DNA of 64,000 bases from Geminocystis herdmanii PCC 6308. GTDB taxonomy: Bacteria; Cyanobacteriota; Cyanobacteriia; Cyanobacteriales; Cyanobacteriaceae. The notes beneath the pieces were generated by a model that was not told where the DNA came from, made no database searches, and saw only the letters and a program-made list of their open reading frames with translations. The stretch spans positions 1,952,230 to 2,016,229 of the forward strand of contig NZ_CM001775.1 of NCBI RefSeq assembly GCF_000332235.1, written 5' to 3'. A program made the translations under genes and the position numbers. Shown here in pieces: positions 17,765 to 30,270 of the stretch; position 1 is the first letter of the stretch, and each line of letters opens with the position of its first letter.

Positions 17765-19552
17765 GTGAACACTGCAACAAACAATGTATGGTCTTTAGTA
17801 ATAATAGAAATTATGAACTCTTTGAAGTATAAAGAAAACTTTTGGAATAAAATCGACTGGAAAACAGTAGAGAAGAAAGTTTTTAAGTTACAAAAAAGAA
17901 TATACAAAGCGAGTGCTAGTGGCAATGTCAAGCTGGTTCACAGTTTACAACGACTATTAACGAAATCCTACTACGGTAAATTACTTGCAACCAGAAGGGT
18001 AACTCAAGATAATCAGGGTAAAAAGACAGCAGGTGTGGACGGTGTTAAATCGCTGACCCCGAAGCAACGCCTTGATATGGTCAACAATCTGAAGTTAAAA
18101 GGGAAATGTAAACCCACTCGTAGGGTGAACATACCAAAACCAAACGGAGAAACCAGACCCCTTGGGATACCCTGCATGGAAGACAGAGCAAAACAAGCGT
18201 TAGTCAAATTGGCATTAGAACCCGAATGGGAAGCCAAATTTGAACCTAATAGCTATGGTTTTCGTCCTGCTAAGTCCTGTCAAGACGCAATAGGGGCAAT
18301 ATACACCAGCATTAACCAACAACCAAAATATGTATTGGATGCAGATATTGCTAAATGTTTTGACAGAATTGACCACGATAAATTACTTGCAAAACTAGAA
18401 ACATACCCACAATTAAGACGTGAAATCAAATCATGGCTAAAAAGTGGATACATGAACGGCAAAAACTTATTCCCTACTAAGGAAGGTACACCACAAGGGG
18501 GTGTAATATCCCCTCTATTGGCAAATATAGCCTTGCATGGGATGGAGTTAGAACTCAAAAAGTTTGCCAGTACATGGAAAGGCAAGAAAAGGAATATGAG
18601 TAATCTCAGCATAATCCGATATGCAGATGACTTTGTGATTCTTCACAAGGACATTGAGAAAATCATGGAATGTAAGGAGTTTATTGAGAAATGGTTGAGA
18701 GACTTAGGGCTGGAACTTAAACCAAGCAAAACCCGTATTTCCCATACTCTTAAAGAATATGAAGGAAATATAGGGTTTGACTTCTTAGGATTTAATATCC
18801 GACAATACGAAGTTGGGAAAACGCAATCTGGAAAAAGGTCAAATGGCAAACCTCTCGGATTCAAAACCCTCATCAAACCATCTAAAGAGAAGGTTAAACT
18901 CCACAGTAAAAAAATGGGAGAAATAATTGACAAACACAAGGCATCACCACAAGTAGCGTTAATAAAAGAACTTAATCCTGTAATCACAGGATGGGGAAAT
19001 TACTATCGCTCGGTATGCAGTAAGGAAACTTACAAGTCTTGTGACAACATAACTTACTCTCAATTAAAGAGATGGGCAGAAAGAAGACACCCCAAGAAAT
19101 CAAAATCATGGGTTAAAAACAGATATTGGCACACCGTAATAGAAGATAAAGGTGAAAACGGCATATCAATCAGAAATTGGGTCTTCAAAACAAAAGATGG
19201 ATTTGAATTAAAGGAACACGCCAAAATTGAAATCAATCGCCACACCAAAGTCAAGGGAGAAAAATCACCCTATGACGGAGATTGGATTTATTGGTCAAGT
19301 CGTAGAGGAGAACATCCTGATGTGACAATAAGAATGGCAACATTACTTAATAAACAGAAAGGTAAATGCAAACACTGTGGACTCAATTTTAAATATGAAG
19401 ACTTGCTAGAAATCGACCACATCATCCCGAAATCGCAAGGTGGAAAGGATGTGTATAAAAACCTACAAGTTTTACATAGACATTGCCATGACGAAAAGAC
19501 TAAGGAGGATTACCAGAAGTACCCAGAAATGGGGAAAAGAAACTATCACTAG
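17765..19552 (+). CDS. ltrA: Group II intron-encoded reverse transcriptase/maturase with HNH endonuclease domain
   Basis: About 595 residues if the GTG at 17765 is used; an ATG at 17813 (MNSLKYKENFW) gives a start nearer the conserved N-terminus. The RT domain has the YADD active site at residues 287-290 (SIIRYADDFVIL) and the GTPQGGVISPLL block. A maturase X domain follows (NPVITGWGNYYRSV). The C-terminal HNH domain has CKHCG, LEIDHIIPKSQGG and LHRHCH. The protein helps splice the intron and move it to new sites. It looks intact, although the host intron is disrupted in domain VI. Confidence 0.95.
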   Translation: MNTATNNVWSLVIIEIMNSLKYKENFWNKIDWKTVEKKVFKLQKRIYKASASGNVKLVHSLQRLLTKSYYGKLLATRRVTQDNQGKKTAGVDGVKSLTPKQRLDMVNNLKLKGKCKPTRRVNIPKPNGETRPLGIPCMEDRAKQALVKLALEPEWEAKFEPNSYGFRPAKSCQDAIGAIYTSINQQPKYVLDADIAKCFDRIDHDKLLAKLETYPQLRREIKSWLKSGYMNGKNLFPTKEGTPQGGVISPLLANIALHGMELELKKFASTWKGKKRNMSNLSIIRYADDFVILHKDIEKIMECKEFIEKWLRDLGLELKPSKTRISHTLKEYEGNIGFDFLGFNIRQYEVGKTQSGKRSNGKPLGFKTLIKPSKEKVKLHSKKMGEIIDKHKASPQVALIKELNPVITGWGNYYRSVCSKETYKSCDNITYSQLKRWAERRHPKKSKSWVKNRYWHTVIEDKGENGISIRNWVFKTKDGFELKEHAKIEINRHTKVKGEKSPYDGDWIYWSSRRGEHPDVTIRMATLLNKQKGKCKHCGLNFKYEDLLEIDHIIPKSQGGKDVYKNLQVLHRHCHDEKTKEDYQKYPEMGKRNYH

Positions 19553-19585
19553 ACTCGTATTCATGTAAAGAAGTTTGTTAGAGAG

Positions 19586-19646
19586 AAGCCGTGTGAGTGC
19601 GAAAGTCTCATGCACGGTTTTGAAGACAAGTGTAGGAGGTGACTCC
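19586..19646 (+). ncRNA. Group II intron domain V and 5' half of domain VI
   Basis: Domain V: AGCCGTGTGAG at 19587 onward pairs with CTCATGCACGG near 19607, capped by GAAA. The catalytic triad AGC is at 19587-19589. It is followed by GACAAGTGTAGGAG, the 5' arm of domain VI, whose loop GTGA and CTCC complete a small hairpin ending at 19646. The matching 3' arm (CTCCTATGCTT) is found only after the inserted element, at 21324 onward. Confidence 0.8.
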
Positions 19647-21315
19647 AGCCCTTTCAATGCGTACAGGAATACTAAAATGAAGGACTCTGATAGACTAAAT
19701 TATAAATTATCTATTCAGAGGATGTAGCTGATGTTATCTAATATTTTAGAAAAGTTTGTTAAAGATAGTCCCATTACCGTTATGGTACAAGTTTTAATGA
19801 CCAAAATTTTTGCACCCGATAATATTGACTATCTCTTTGAAAAATATGCACAACGTCAATACCAACAAGATTTATTTTTCTCCTCGGTAGTGGATTTAAT
19901 GAGTACTGTTGTATGTGGGATTTATCCTTCTGTGAATGCTGCTTACCGAGCCAAAGCCGAAACACTGACGGTATCAACTACTGCATTATATAATAAACTT
20001 CAAGGAGTTGAAATCGAAGTCAGTCAAGGATTATTAGCCGAAACAGCAAAACAATTACAAGGTTTATGCTACCATTTGGGAGATGCTGGTGAATCAATGT
20101 TACCTGGTTATGAAATTAGAATCGCAGATGGTAGTTGTTTGGCTAGTACTGAACATCGCCTCAAACCCACTCGTGAGTCAACGGCCGCCCCCTTACCGGG
20201 TAAAGCCATTGTAATATTTGACCCCACCTCAAAACTGGTATTGGATATTTTATGTGAACAGGATGCCTATACTCAAGAAAGAGCATTGTTTCCGTCACTT
20301 TTAGATAAAGTTCAAGCAAAACAAGTATGGATTGCGGATCGTAATTTTTGTACAGCTCATTTTTTAACTGCCATTGATCAAAAAGAAGCATTTTTTGTGA
20401 TTAGAGAACACAAATCCCTTCCTACAGAGGAAGTTGGTTTATTAAAATCCCTCGGTGAAATCAACAGTGGTAAATTATTTTCGCAAATGATTTACTTTAA
20501 TTTTGAGGGGAGAGTAGTTTCTGTTCGTCGTATTGTATTACATTTAAGTAAGGCGACACGGGATGGGGAAAAAGAAATAAGTATTTTGACTAATTTACCT
20601 TTAGAAATAGGGGAAGAAAAAATAGCTCAGATGTATCAACGTCGTTGGAATATAGAAACATTATTTCAAACAGTGACTAAAAATTTTCATGGAGAAATCA
20701 AAACTTTGGCTTATCCCAAAGCTGCTCTATTTTCCTATTCCATGGCACTGGTGACATATAATATTCTCGCCACCATAAAAAATATCTTATCTGTGGTTCA
20801 TGGTTGGGGAAAAATTGAAATGGGGATTTCTGATTATTATTTAGTCAATGAAATACAAGGTACATATAGAGGAATGATCATTGGTGTACCCGAAGATGAT
20901 TGGGCATGGATTAGTCAATTTGATGACGATGAAATGGTGGAATGGTTAAAGTCTTTAGCCCACAATGTTCGTTTGAAATATTTTTGTAAAACTGTTCGTG
21001 GACAAAAAAAACCAAAAGCGAAGTTAAAAAATAATCCTCAACGTCCTCATGTTTCCACCGCCAGATTACTAAAAGAGAATTAATGAATTTCTTTAATACA
21101 ACTGAATAATTAATAAAACAGGATTTTTCTCAAAGATAGAACAAATCTGATAGTTAATTATGTTTATTTACGGGAAAAATAACTCTCATCGATGATATTC
21201 TGAGGATAATTTCTTAAAGTAAGTCCATAAAGCATTGTTAAAAGCGTTATTGGGCATTTACATACATTTTTTGACCTTCATTTTTAACATTACAAATTAA
21301 CACATTGAAAGGGCT
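19647..21315 (+). mobile_element. IS4-family insertion sequence, complete, with 12-bp target duplication
   Basis: A 1669-bp element. Terminal inverted repeats are AGCCCTTTCAATG at 19647-19659 and CATTGAAAGGGCT at 21303-21315 (13 of 13). The flanking direct repeats GGAGGTGACTCC at 19635-19646 and 21316-21327 are identical and 12 bp long, in the range expected for the IS4 family. One transposase gene fills most of the element. The perfect ends and duplication suggest recent insertion. A decayed fragment of a related element is at 40788-41236. Confidence 0.92.
19731..21083 (+). CDS. IS4-family transposase
   Basis: A 450-residue DDE transposase. The acidic residues are Asp133 (IADGSC), Asp203 (WIADRNF) and Glu309 in the family motif YQRRWNIETLFQTVTK (Y-R-E-K type signature). 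It looks full length without frameshift, so the element could still be active. A GAGG-type ribosome-binding sequence (CAGAGGATG) lies about 12 bases before the ATG. The C-terminus is basic (KKPKAKLKNNPQRPH), as is common for these enzymes. Confidence 0.94.
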   Translation: MLSNILEKFVKDSPITVMVQVLMTKIFAPDNIDYLFEKYAQRQYQQDLFFSSVVDLMSTVVCGIYPSVNAAYRAKAETLTVSTTALYNKLQGVEIEVSQGLLAETAKQLQGLCYHLGDAGESMLPGYEIRIADGSCLASTEHRLKPTRESTAAPLPGKAIVIFDPTSKLVLDILCEQDAYTQERALFPSLLDKVQAKQVWIADRNFCTAHFLTAIDQKEAFFVIREHKSLPTEEVGLLKSLGEINSGKLFSQMIYFNFEGRVVSVRRIVLHLSKATRDGEKEISILTNLPLEIGEEKIAQMYQRRWNIETLFQTVTKNFHGEIKTLAYPKAALFSYSMALVTYNILATIKNILSVVHGWGKIEMGISDYYLVNEIQGTYRGMIIGVPEDDWAWISQFDDDEMVEWLKSLAHNVRLKYFCKTVRGQKKPKAKLKNNPQRPHVSTARLLKEN

Positions 21316-21410
21316 GGAGGTGACTCCTATGCTTAGTTTAATAATATTTAGCAAAGAAAAATTATTGTAGGGAAGACTATACCTAGTTTGTATAAATACT
21401 TACAATTAAT

Positions 21411-21447
21411 TTGTAGGTTGGGTTGAGGAAACGAAACCCAACAAAAA
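21411..21447. repeat. Palindrome GTTGGGTT...AACCCAAC in the rrn upstream spacer
   Basis: GGTTGGGTT is followed 11 bases later by AACCCAAC, forming a short hairpin that is common in cyanobacterial intergenic DNA. Just beyond it, near 21465, is the GTAGGGCGATG sequence also seen near 6980. No gene is visible between the intron end and the rRNA promoter. Confidence 0.5.
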
Positions 21448-21576
21448 CCTTAAACTTGATGGAGTAGGGCGATGCACTGCCCACCAAATCAAAATATTTT
21501 TAAAAAGAAAAAACTATATAAATCAACACTTCTAGCCATGCTCAACAAGAAAATGAAAAAAAGATGTCAAAAAAAG

Positions 21577-21605
21577 TTGCACATTTAAAAAAGATTAGTT
21601 ATATT
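21577..21605 (+). promoter_or_regulatory. rRNA operon promoter overlapped by a 9-bp inverted repeat
   Basis: The -35 box is TTGCAC at 21577-21582, the spacer is 17 bp and the -10 box is TATATT at 21600-21605. GCACATTTA at 21579-21587 and TAAATGTGC at 21608-21616 form a perfect 9-bp inverted repeat that covers the -35 box and closes just after the -10 box. Start of transcription is expected near 21612, about 200 bases before the 16S gene. Confidence 0.75.
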
Positions 21606-21808
21606 AGTAAATGTGCGATTGAGGCAAACGCCCCAGTCTAACACACCACGAACCTCGAAAATTCAATAGTTTGAAAGCCATTTTCAAATATAACATACAC
21701 CCTTGTTAAAGAACTTTAAATTAACAAAAAAGTATTAAATTACTAAAAACAAAGAGCAATCAAAAAGCTCATTATAGAAGACTGAGTAACGAAAGTAAAA
21801 AGAAATCT

Positions 21809-23296
<1,488 letters not shown>

Positions 23297-23363
23297 AAGG
23301 GAGATTATCGAAAGGTAATCACAAGAGTGTAGAGAATGGCTTTCAGGCTATGAAGGGGTTTAG

Positions 23364-23437
<74 letters not shown>

Positions 23438-23441
23438 TGAT

Positions 23442-23514
23442 GGGGGTATAGCTCAGTTGGTAGAGCGCCTGCTTTGCAAGCAGGATGTCAGCGGTTCGAG
23501 TCCGCTTATCTCCA
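23442..23514 (+). tRNA. trnA: tRNA-Ala (UGC)
   Basis: A 73-base cloverleaf four bases after tRNA-Ile. The acceptor GGGGGTA pairs with TATCTCC using G-T pairs, the anticodon loop is CTTTGCAAG with TGC, and the T-arm has GGTTCGAGTCC. CCA is not encoded. The Ile-Ala pair between 16S and 23S is the standard arrangement. Confidence 0.97.
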
Positions 23515-23627
23515 GATGAACAAATCAGCACCTAATAGAATGCTGAACGAATGTTCAGTGAGAACCTTGAAAACTGCATAAAAAAGTAAGTAGAAAAGCT
23601 AAAAATATCCTACGAGAGTAGGGTAAA

Positions 23628-26400
<2,773 letters not shown>

Positions 26401-26464
26401 ATCTTCAAGGAAAATTCTACTGAAAAATTATGCAGTCTTGAGGGTAGTAAATTCTCAAAGCTAT

Positions 26465-26582
26465 AGCTGGTGTGTCTAGCGTTGTGGAACCACTGCGAAC
26501 CATCCCGAACTCGTGGGTGAAACGCAATTGCGGCGACGATACTAAGGGGGTAGCCCCTAGGGACAATAGTTCCATGCCAGCT
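26465..26582 (+). rRNA. rrf: 5S ribosomal RNA
   Basis: Closing helix AGCTGG at 26465 with CCAGCT at 26577-26582; the inside holds GGAACCACTGCGAACCATCC and CCCGAACTCGTGGGTGAAAC. It follows the 23S end by about 65 bases. Length about 118. Confidence 0.93.
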
Positions 26583-26606
26583 TTAATATTCCATACAAAC
26601 ATAAAA

Positions 26607-26639
26607 AGCACTCTGATTGATTCGGGGTGTTTTTTTTTA
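26607..26639 (+). terminator. rrn operon terminator
   Basis: AGCACTC pairs with GGGTGTT (two wobble pairs) around a nine-base loop and runs into nine T. It ends the rRNA operon about 25 bases after the 5S gene. Confidence 0.7.
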
Positions 26640-26668
26640 GGATAATTAGGTAATTGACGATTTTGATT

Positions 26669-26935
26669 TTAACCGCCGCTAACGGGAGGAATTAAGGCAA
26701 TTTCATCTCCATGATCAAGAAGATAGTCTGGGTTAACAAATTTTAAGTTAACAGCTATTTGAGTTATTTTTGTCCATGATTCGAGGTTTGGTTTTTGTTG
26801 GGTTACTATCGATAAAATATCTTTGGCTTTACTGCCTGAGGCGATATTTAAGGTTATTTCTGGTTGTTGATATATTTCTTGATAGATGGCAAATAATTTG
26901 ATGTTCACGGTGATTAATTCTGATGTTGTTGTCAT
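26669..26935 (-). CDS. moaD: MoaD/ThiS-family sulfur carrier
   Basis: An 88-residue ubiquitin-fold protein. The C-terminus ALIPPVSGG ends in the Gly-Gly that is thiocarboxylated and delivers sulfur, and the DGDEIALIPPVSGG stretch is typical of the MoaD subunit of molybdopterin synthase, more than of ThiS. The N-terminal part is KLFAIYQEIYQQPEITL. No moaE lies next to it in this window. It is divergent from the HEATH-motif gene. Confidence 0.88.
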   Translation of the reverse strand: MTTTSELITVNIKLFAIYQEIYQQPEITLNIASGSKAKDILSIVTQQKPNLESWTKITQIAVNLKFVNPDYLLDHGDEIALIPPVSGG

Positions 26936-27001
26936 ATTAAATAGGGTTTTATTGTTGGTAGTGAGCTTTAAGTTATAATAATATTTTTGAGATTGTTTTT
27001 A

Positions 27002-27433
27002 ATGTTGTTTTTTTCTTTAATTTCTTCTTTTTTTGTCGCTAATAGTCTGTTTTCGATCGAATTTAATGAATTAAAAAAACGTTTAGAAGATTATAATTTT
27101 ACGGTTAAAATTGAGTCTCCTCCGGTGAGAAGTACCTATGGTTTATTAGAGATAAAAAGTCGTACTATTTGGATTGAACCTTTAGTGTTTGATTTAGGAA
27201 TTGCTTTACCTACTCTGATTCATGAGGCTACTCACGCCGCTCAATTATGCGGTGGCAAGGGTGAAATTAGAGCTTTAAATTTACCTTTTTCTCCTCCTAA
27301 TATTAGTCGCCCTTTTTTTACTCATTATAATCATGGTTTAAGGCGACATTTGGAGGCGGAGGCTTATGCTGTACAAACTCATCCTGATGGTTATAATTTG
27401 GTACTTTCTTTACTTGATAAGCACTGTAAATAA
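27002..27433 (+). CDS. Predicted exported protein with HEATH metalloprotease-like motif
   Basis: About 143 residues from the ATG at 27002 (a TTG at 26987 is the alternative). The N-terminus is hydrophobic (MLFFSLISSFFVANSLF), a signal peptide or anchor. The motif LIHEATHAAQLCGG gives HExxH, and the later RRHLEAEAYAVQTH could supply a third, glutamate zinc ligand, so a small zincin-like protease is plausible. I recall no named family. It is flanked by moaD (divergent) and a convergent P-loop gene. Confidence 0.7.
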   Translation: MLFFSLISSFFVANSLFSIEFNELKKRLEDYNFTVKIESPPVRSTYGLLEIKSRTIWIEPLVFDLGIALPTLIHEATHAAQLCGGKGEIRALNLPFSPPNISRPFFTHYNHGLRRHLEAEAYAVQTHPDGYNLVLSLLDKHCK

Positions 27434-27479
27434 TGAGGAATGAGGAATGAGAAATGAGGAATTAAATTTAAAATTTGTT

Positions 27480-28541
27480 CTAAATTTTCTCAATTTTTTC
27501 TAATAGTAAATCAATGTTAAAGTGTTCTTCAATGAGGTTTTGTACGCATTCTACCTTGATTGTTTCGTGTAATCTTACAGTTCCAAAAGCTCGATCGACT
27601 ATTTCAACGGTGGTAAGGGTATCAAAATCTACGGTTAAAATGGGGATTTCCAGGTCTTCTGCCCTTGCTAAAATCAATTGTTGAGGGGGAGTATGTCCTG
27701 TTAAAATCAAGCAGTTTGTAGAGCTTTCTAAGGCGGCTAGTTGTAAATCGGTTCGATCACTTCCCGTAATTACAGCCATGTTTTGCCGTTGACGAAAATA
27801 CTCTAAGGCTGAGTTAACATTCATCGCACCTACGGTAAGGCTTTCTACCATTAAGTCTAATCGATCGTCTCGGCATAGTACTTTTGCTTTTAGTTGATAT
27901 ACTAATTCTTTAACACTCACACTTTGCAATAGTCTATCGGTAGGTAACATTCCTAAAATGTCGATACCCTGAGATTGAAAAAAAGGTTTAATACTATTTT
28001 CGAGGGTGTCTAGTTGTTGGTGAGGAATACTATTAATTAAAACGCCTATGAGTCGATCTCCTAAAATCTGTTTTGCTGATAGAATTTGATCAATAATTAA
28101 TAATGGTTCATATTTAACAACTAACAATACGGAAGCGTCTATTTTCTCGCTAATTTCTGGGGCGCTAAGATTAAATAAATTTCCTTGAATTAAATTTCCT
28201 GCACCTTCTAAAAGAACTAAATCGGCATCGATCGAGGTACAATATTCGACTAATTGATCTTGATAATTTGTTTCTTTACCTAAATAATCAAGAATAGTTT
28301 TTTCATCTAATAGTAATAAGGGTAATTTGATTTGAGATTCAGGTAAATTTAAAATTTGACTAATAAATTGTAAATCTTGTTCATCTTTAAGGTTATCAGA
28401 AGGGTTAAAACAAGTGCCAATAGGTTTACCATAACCTAGTTTAATACCTTTATTTTGCAGTTGATGGGCAATGCCTAAAATGGTAGCAGATTTTCCAGTA
28501 TAAGGTTCACTGGAAGCGATTAATAAATATTTACTGGACAT
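27480..28541 (-). CDS. Phosphotransacetylase-family protein (BioD-like P-loop plus DRTGG domain)
   Basis: A 353-residue protein. The N-terminal domain has a P-loop in SEPYTGKSATILGIA and the LLEGAGNLIQG stretch seen in dethiobiotin-synthetase-like folds. The C-terminal part, from about residue 215, has the DRTGG-like VITGSDRTDLQLAAL and LILTGHTPP. This combination matches the N-terminal, non-catalytic region of long Pta proteins and cyanobacterial stand-alone versions, so direct acetyl-transferase activity is not implied. A regulatory role is inference. Confidence 0.8.
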   Translation of the reverse strand: MSSKYLLIASSEPYTGKSATILGIAHQLQNKGIKLGYGKPIGTCFNPSDNLKDEQDLQFISQILNLPESQIKLPLLLLDEKTILDYLGKETNYQDQLVEYCTSIDADLVLLEGAGNLIQGNLFNLSAPEISEKIDASVLLVVKYEPLLIIDQILSAKQILGDRLIGVLINSIPHQQLDTLENSIKPFFQSQGIDILGMLPTDRLLQSVSVKELVYQLKAKVLCRDDRLDLMVESLTVGAMNVNSALEYFRQRQNMAVITGSDRTDLQLAALESSTNCLILTGHTPPQQLILARAEDLEIPILTVDFDTLTTVEIVDRAFGTVRLHETIKVECVQNLIEEHFNIDLLLEKIEKI

Positions 28542-28666
28542 AATAATGAATAAAGTGTGATTTGGCTATTAAGTAAGGAGCAAAAATAAAATATACTTAA
28601 TGATATATAATTCATGGAGAATAACAACTAATTTAATTGTCAATTATTCATTGTCTATTGTCAATT

Positions 28667-29305
28667 TTACAACACACCTTTAGAACTAGGTATTTCATGA
28701 ATACGGCGACTATCGATTTCTAAAGCCATTCTCATGGCTCTGGCAAAGGCTTTAAATGTGGCTTCGATGATATGATGAGAATTAATGCCGTCTAGTTGAC
28801 GAATGTGTAAGGTAATTTGACTATGATTAACTAAAGCAACAAAAAATTCTCTGACTAATTGAGTATCGTAGTTACCCACTCTTTGAGTAGGTATATCTAA
28901 ACCATAGCTTAAATGTGGTCGTCCTGAAAAGTCAAGAGCGACTTGAATTAAGGCTTCATCTAAGGGAGCGACAAAATGCCCGAAACGATGGATACCTTTA
29001 CGATTTCCAACGGCTTGGGCGATGGCTTGTCCTAATGTAATTGCTACATCTTCATTTGTATGGTGATCATCAATCTCAATGTCACCTTTAGCTTGAATGT
29101 CTAAGTCGAGTAAGCCATGGGAGCAGATTTGATGTAACATATGATCCAAAAAAGGAACTCCAGTATTAACATTACATTTGCCTTCCCCATCAAGGTTAAC
29201 TTGTACTTGAATATCAGTTTCTTTGGTGGTGCGACTAACGGAGGCAATACGAGTTTTATGGACGATCGATTCTAAATTATGAGGTAAAGTATTAATGATA
29301 GACAT
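28667..29305 (-). CDS. hisB: Imidazoleglycerol-phosphate dehydratase
   Basis: A 212-residue enzyme of histidine synthesis that dehydrates imidazole glycerol phosphate. Metal-ligand motifs are [36 protein letters not shown] and [14 protein letters not shown]. Complete and of normal length. The start ATG follows a spacer that separates it from the divergent PIN gene. Confidence 0.97.
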   Translation of the reverse strand: MSIINTLPHNLESIVHKTRIASVSRTTKETDIQVQVNLDGEGKCNVNTGVPFLDHMLHQICSHGLLDLDIQAKGDIEIDDHHTNEDVAITLGQAIAQAVGNRKGIHRFGHFVAPLDEALIQVALDFSGRPHLSYGLDIPTQRVGNYDTQLVREFFVALVNHSQITLHIRQLDGINSHHIIEATFKAFARAMRMALEIDSRRIHEIPSSKGVL

Positions 29306-29397
29306 GACTTAATTTATTTACGGATATATATAATCAAAATCGTGAGAGTTATTGAGTATAATTAAAACCACTCATGAAAGAGTAGAATTTTAAAATT

Positions 29398-30165
29398 ATG
29401 TCCCAAGATATATCTATCATAATCGTTTTTGAACTCAGAGCAATTTTAGCTGGAACTACCCGTGATTGGAGTCAATTTTCAGAGTTAGGTATTTGTTATA
29501 TTCCGCAAGTGCTGTTAGAGGAATTAGAATTTTTAACAAAAAGGGCTATTTCGGAGGTTGAAGAAAAGACGGCACGGGAATTTATACGTTTTTTTCCTGA
29601 TAGTGGTTGGCTAGTTACTCAAGGTATGACTCATCATGATGCTTTGACGGTGATGGAAGGGGAAAATTTGAGTAAAAATGCTCGTTTACAATTGGTAATG
29701 GCTGAATCCGTATATTATCTGAGTTTAGAAAATGTGAATAAGTTAGTGGTATTAGTCACCAATCAGCAAAATTTACGAGAAGAAGTGGATAATTTGGCAC
29801 AGGATAACTTAGTAAGTCTAACTTTAGCTCAGTTTACTCAATGGTTACGCACAAAGCAAAAACCGATTAATGTTAGTCAGAAAATTGCTAGTTTTAGTAA
29901 TGGTAAAATTTCTCATAGAGAGGAATCTTCTCCTATCAAAACTAATGCAAATAGTAATGGTAAAACTGTTTCTATCAATGCTCAAAATTATTCATCGAGG
30001 GCAAAAATTAAACCTAAAAATAATACTTTTAATACCATCATTTCGGGATTTTTGGCTATAGGAGGATTAACTATTACGGTGATGATTGCTTGGTATTTTA
30101 TTCAACCTGAATCTTTTCAACAATTTTGGCTAAAAACGGGTTTTCCCTCTCTAAACAAGAAATAA
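29398..30165 (+). CDS. PIN-like domain protein with C-terminal membrane anchor
   Basis: A 255-residue protein. Residues about 5-155 read as a PIN-like domain (RAILAGTTRDWSQF, CYIPQVLLEELEFL, EEKTAREFIRFFP, LVVLVTNQQNLREEV), followed by a low-complexity Asn/Ser/Lys linker and one membrane segment (AIGGLTITVMIAWYFI). The N-terminal Asp normal for PIN nucleases is not seen in the first strand (IIIVFELRAIL), so nuclease activity is doubtful. The family seems cyanobacterial. It is transcribed toward asnS with about 105 bases between. Confidence 0.65.
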   Translation: MSQDISIIIVFELRAILAGTTRDWSQFSELGICYIPQVLLEELEFLTKRAISEVEEKTAREFIRFFPDSGWLVTQGMTHHDALTVMEGENLSKNARLQLVMAESVYYLSLENVNKLVVLVTNQQNLREEVDNLAQDNLVSLTLAQFTQWLRTKQKPINVSQKIASFSNGKISHREESSPIKTNANSNGKTVSINAQNYSSRAKIKPKNNTFNTIISGFLAIGGLTITVMIAWYFIQPESFQQFWLKTGFPSLNKK

Positions 30166-30270
30166 ATTTTTCGATGAAGTAGAGGATAGGAGAGAGGGGA
30201 TTGTAGTAATAATTGATTTAAAGATTCGTTAAGTGGGTTATAATATTTAAAACTATTATAGGAATGTTTT

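Larger units (their letters stand above)
16987..21342 (+). mobile_element. Group II intron with RT/maturase/HNH ORF, interrupted in domain VI by an IS4-family element
   Basis: The 5' end is GTGCGACCCG at 16987 (consensus GTGYG). A structured, non-coding stretch (domains I-III) runs to about 17700. The reverse transcriptase ORF (domain IV) is at 17765-19552, domain V at about 19586-19620, and domain VI starts at 19624. Domain VI is split by the insertion sequence 19647-21315 and resumes at 21316. The proposed branch adenosine is 21335, bulged between CTT and GT that pair with AAG and AC of 19626-19630. The 3' end by the seven-base rule is about 21342 (AAT). Without the insertion the intron is about 2.7 kb. 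Boundaries are inferred from consensus, not from spliced RNA. Confidence 0.8.
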
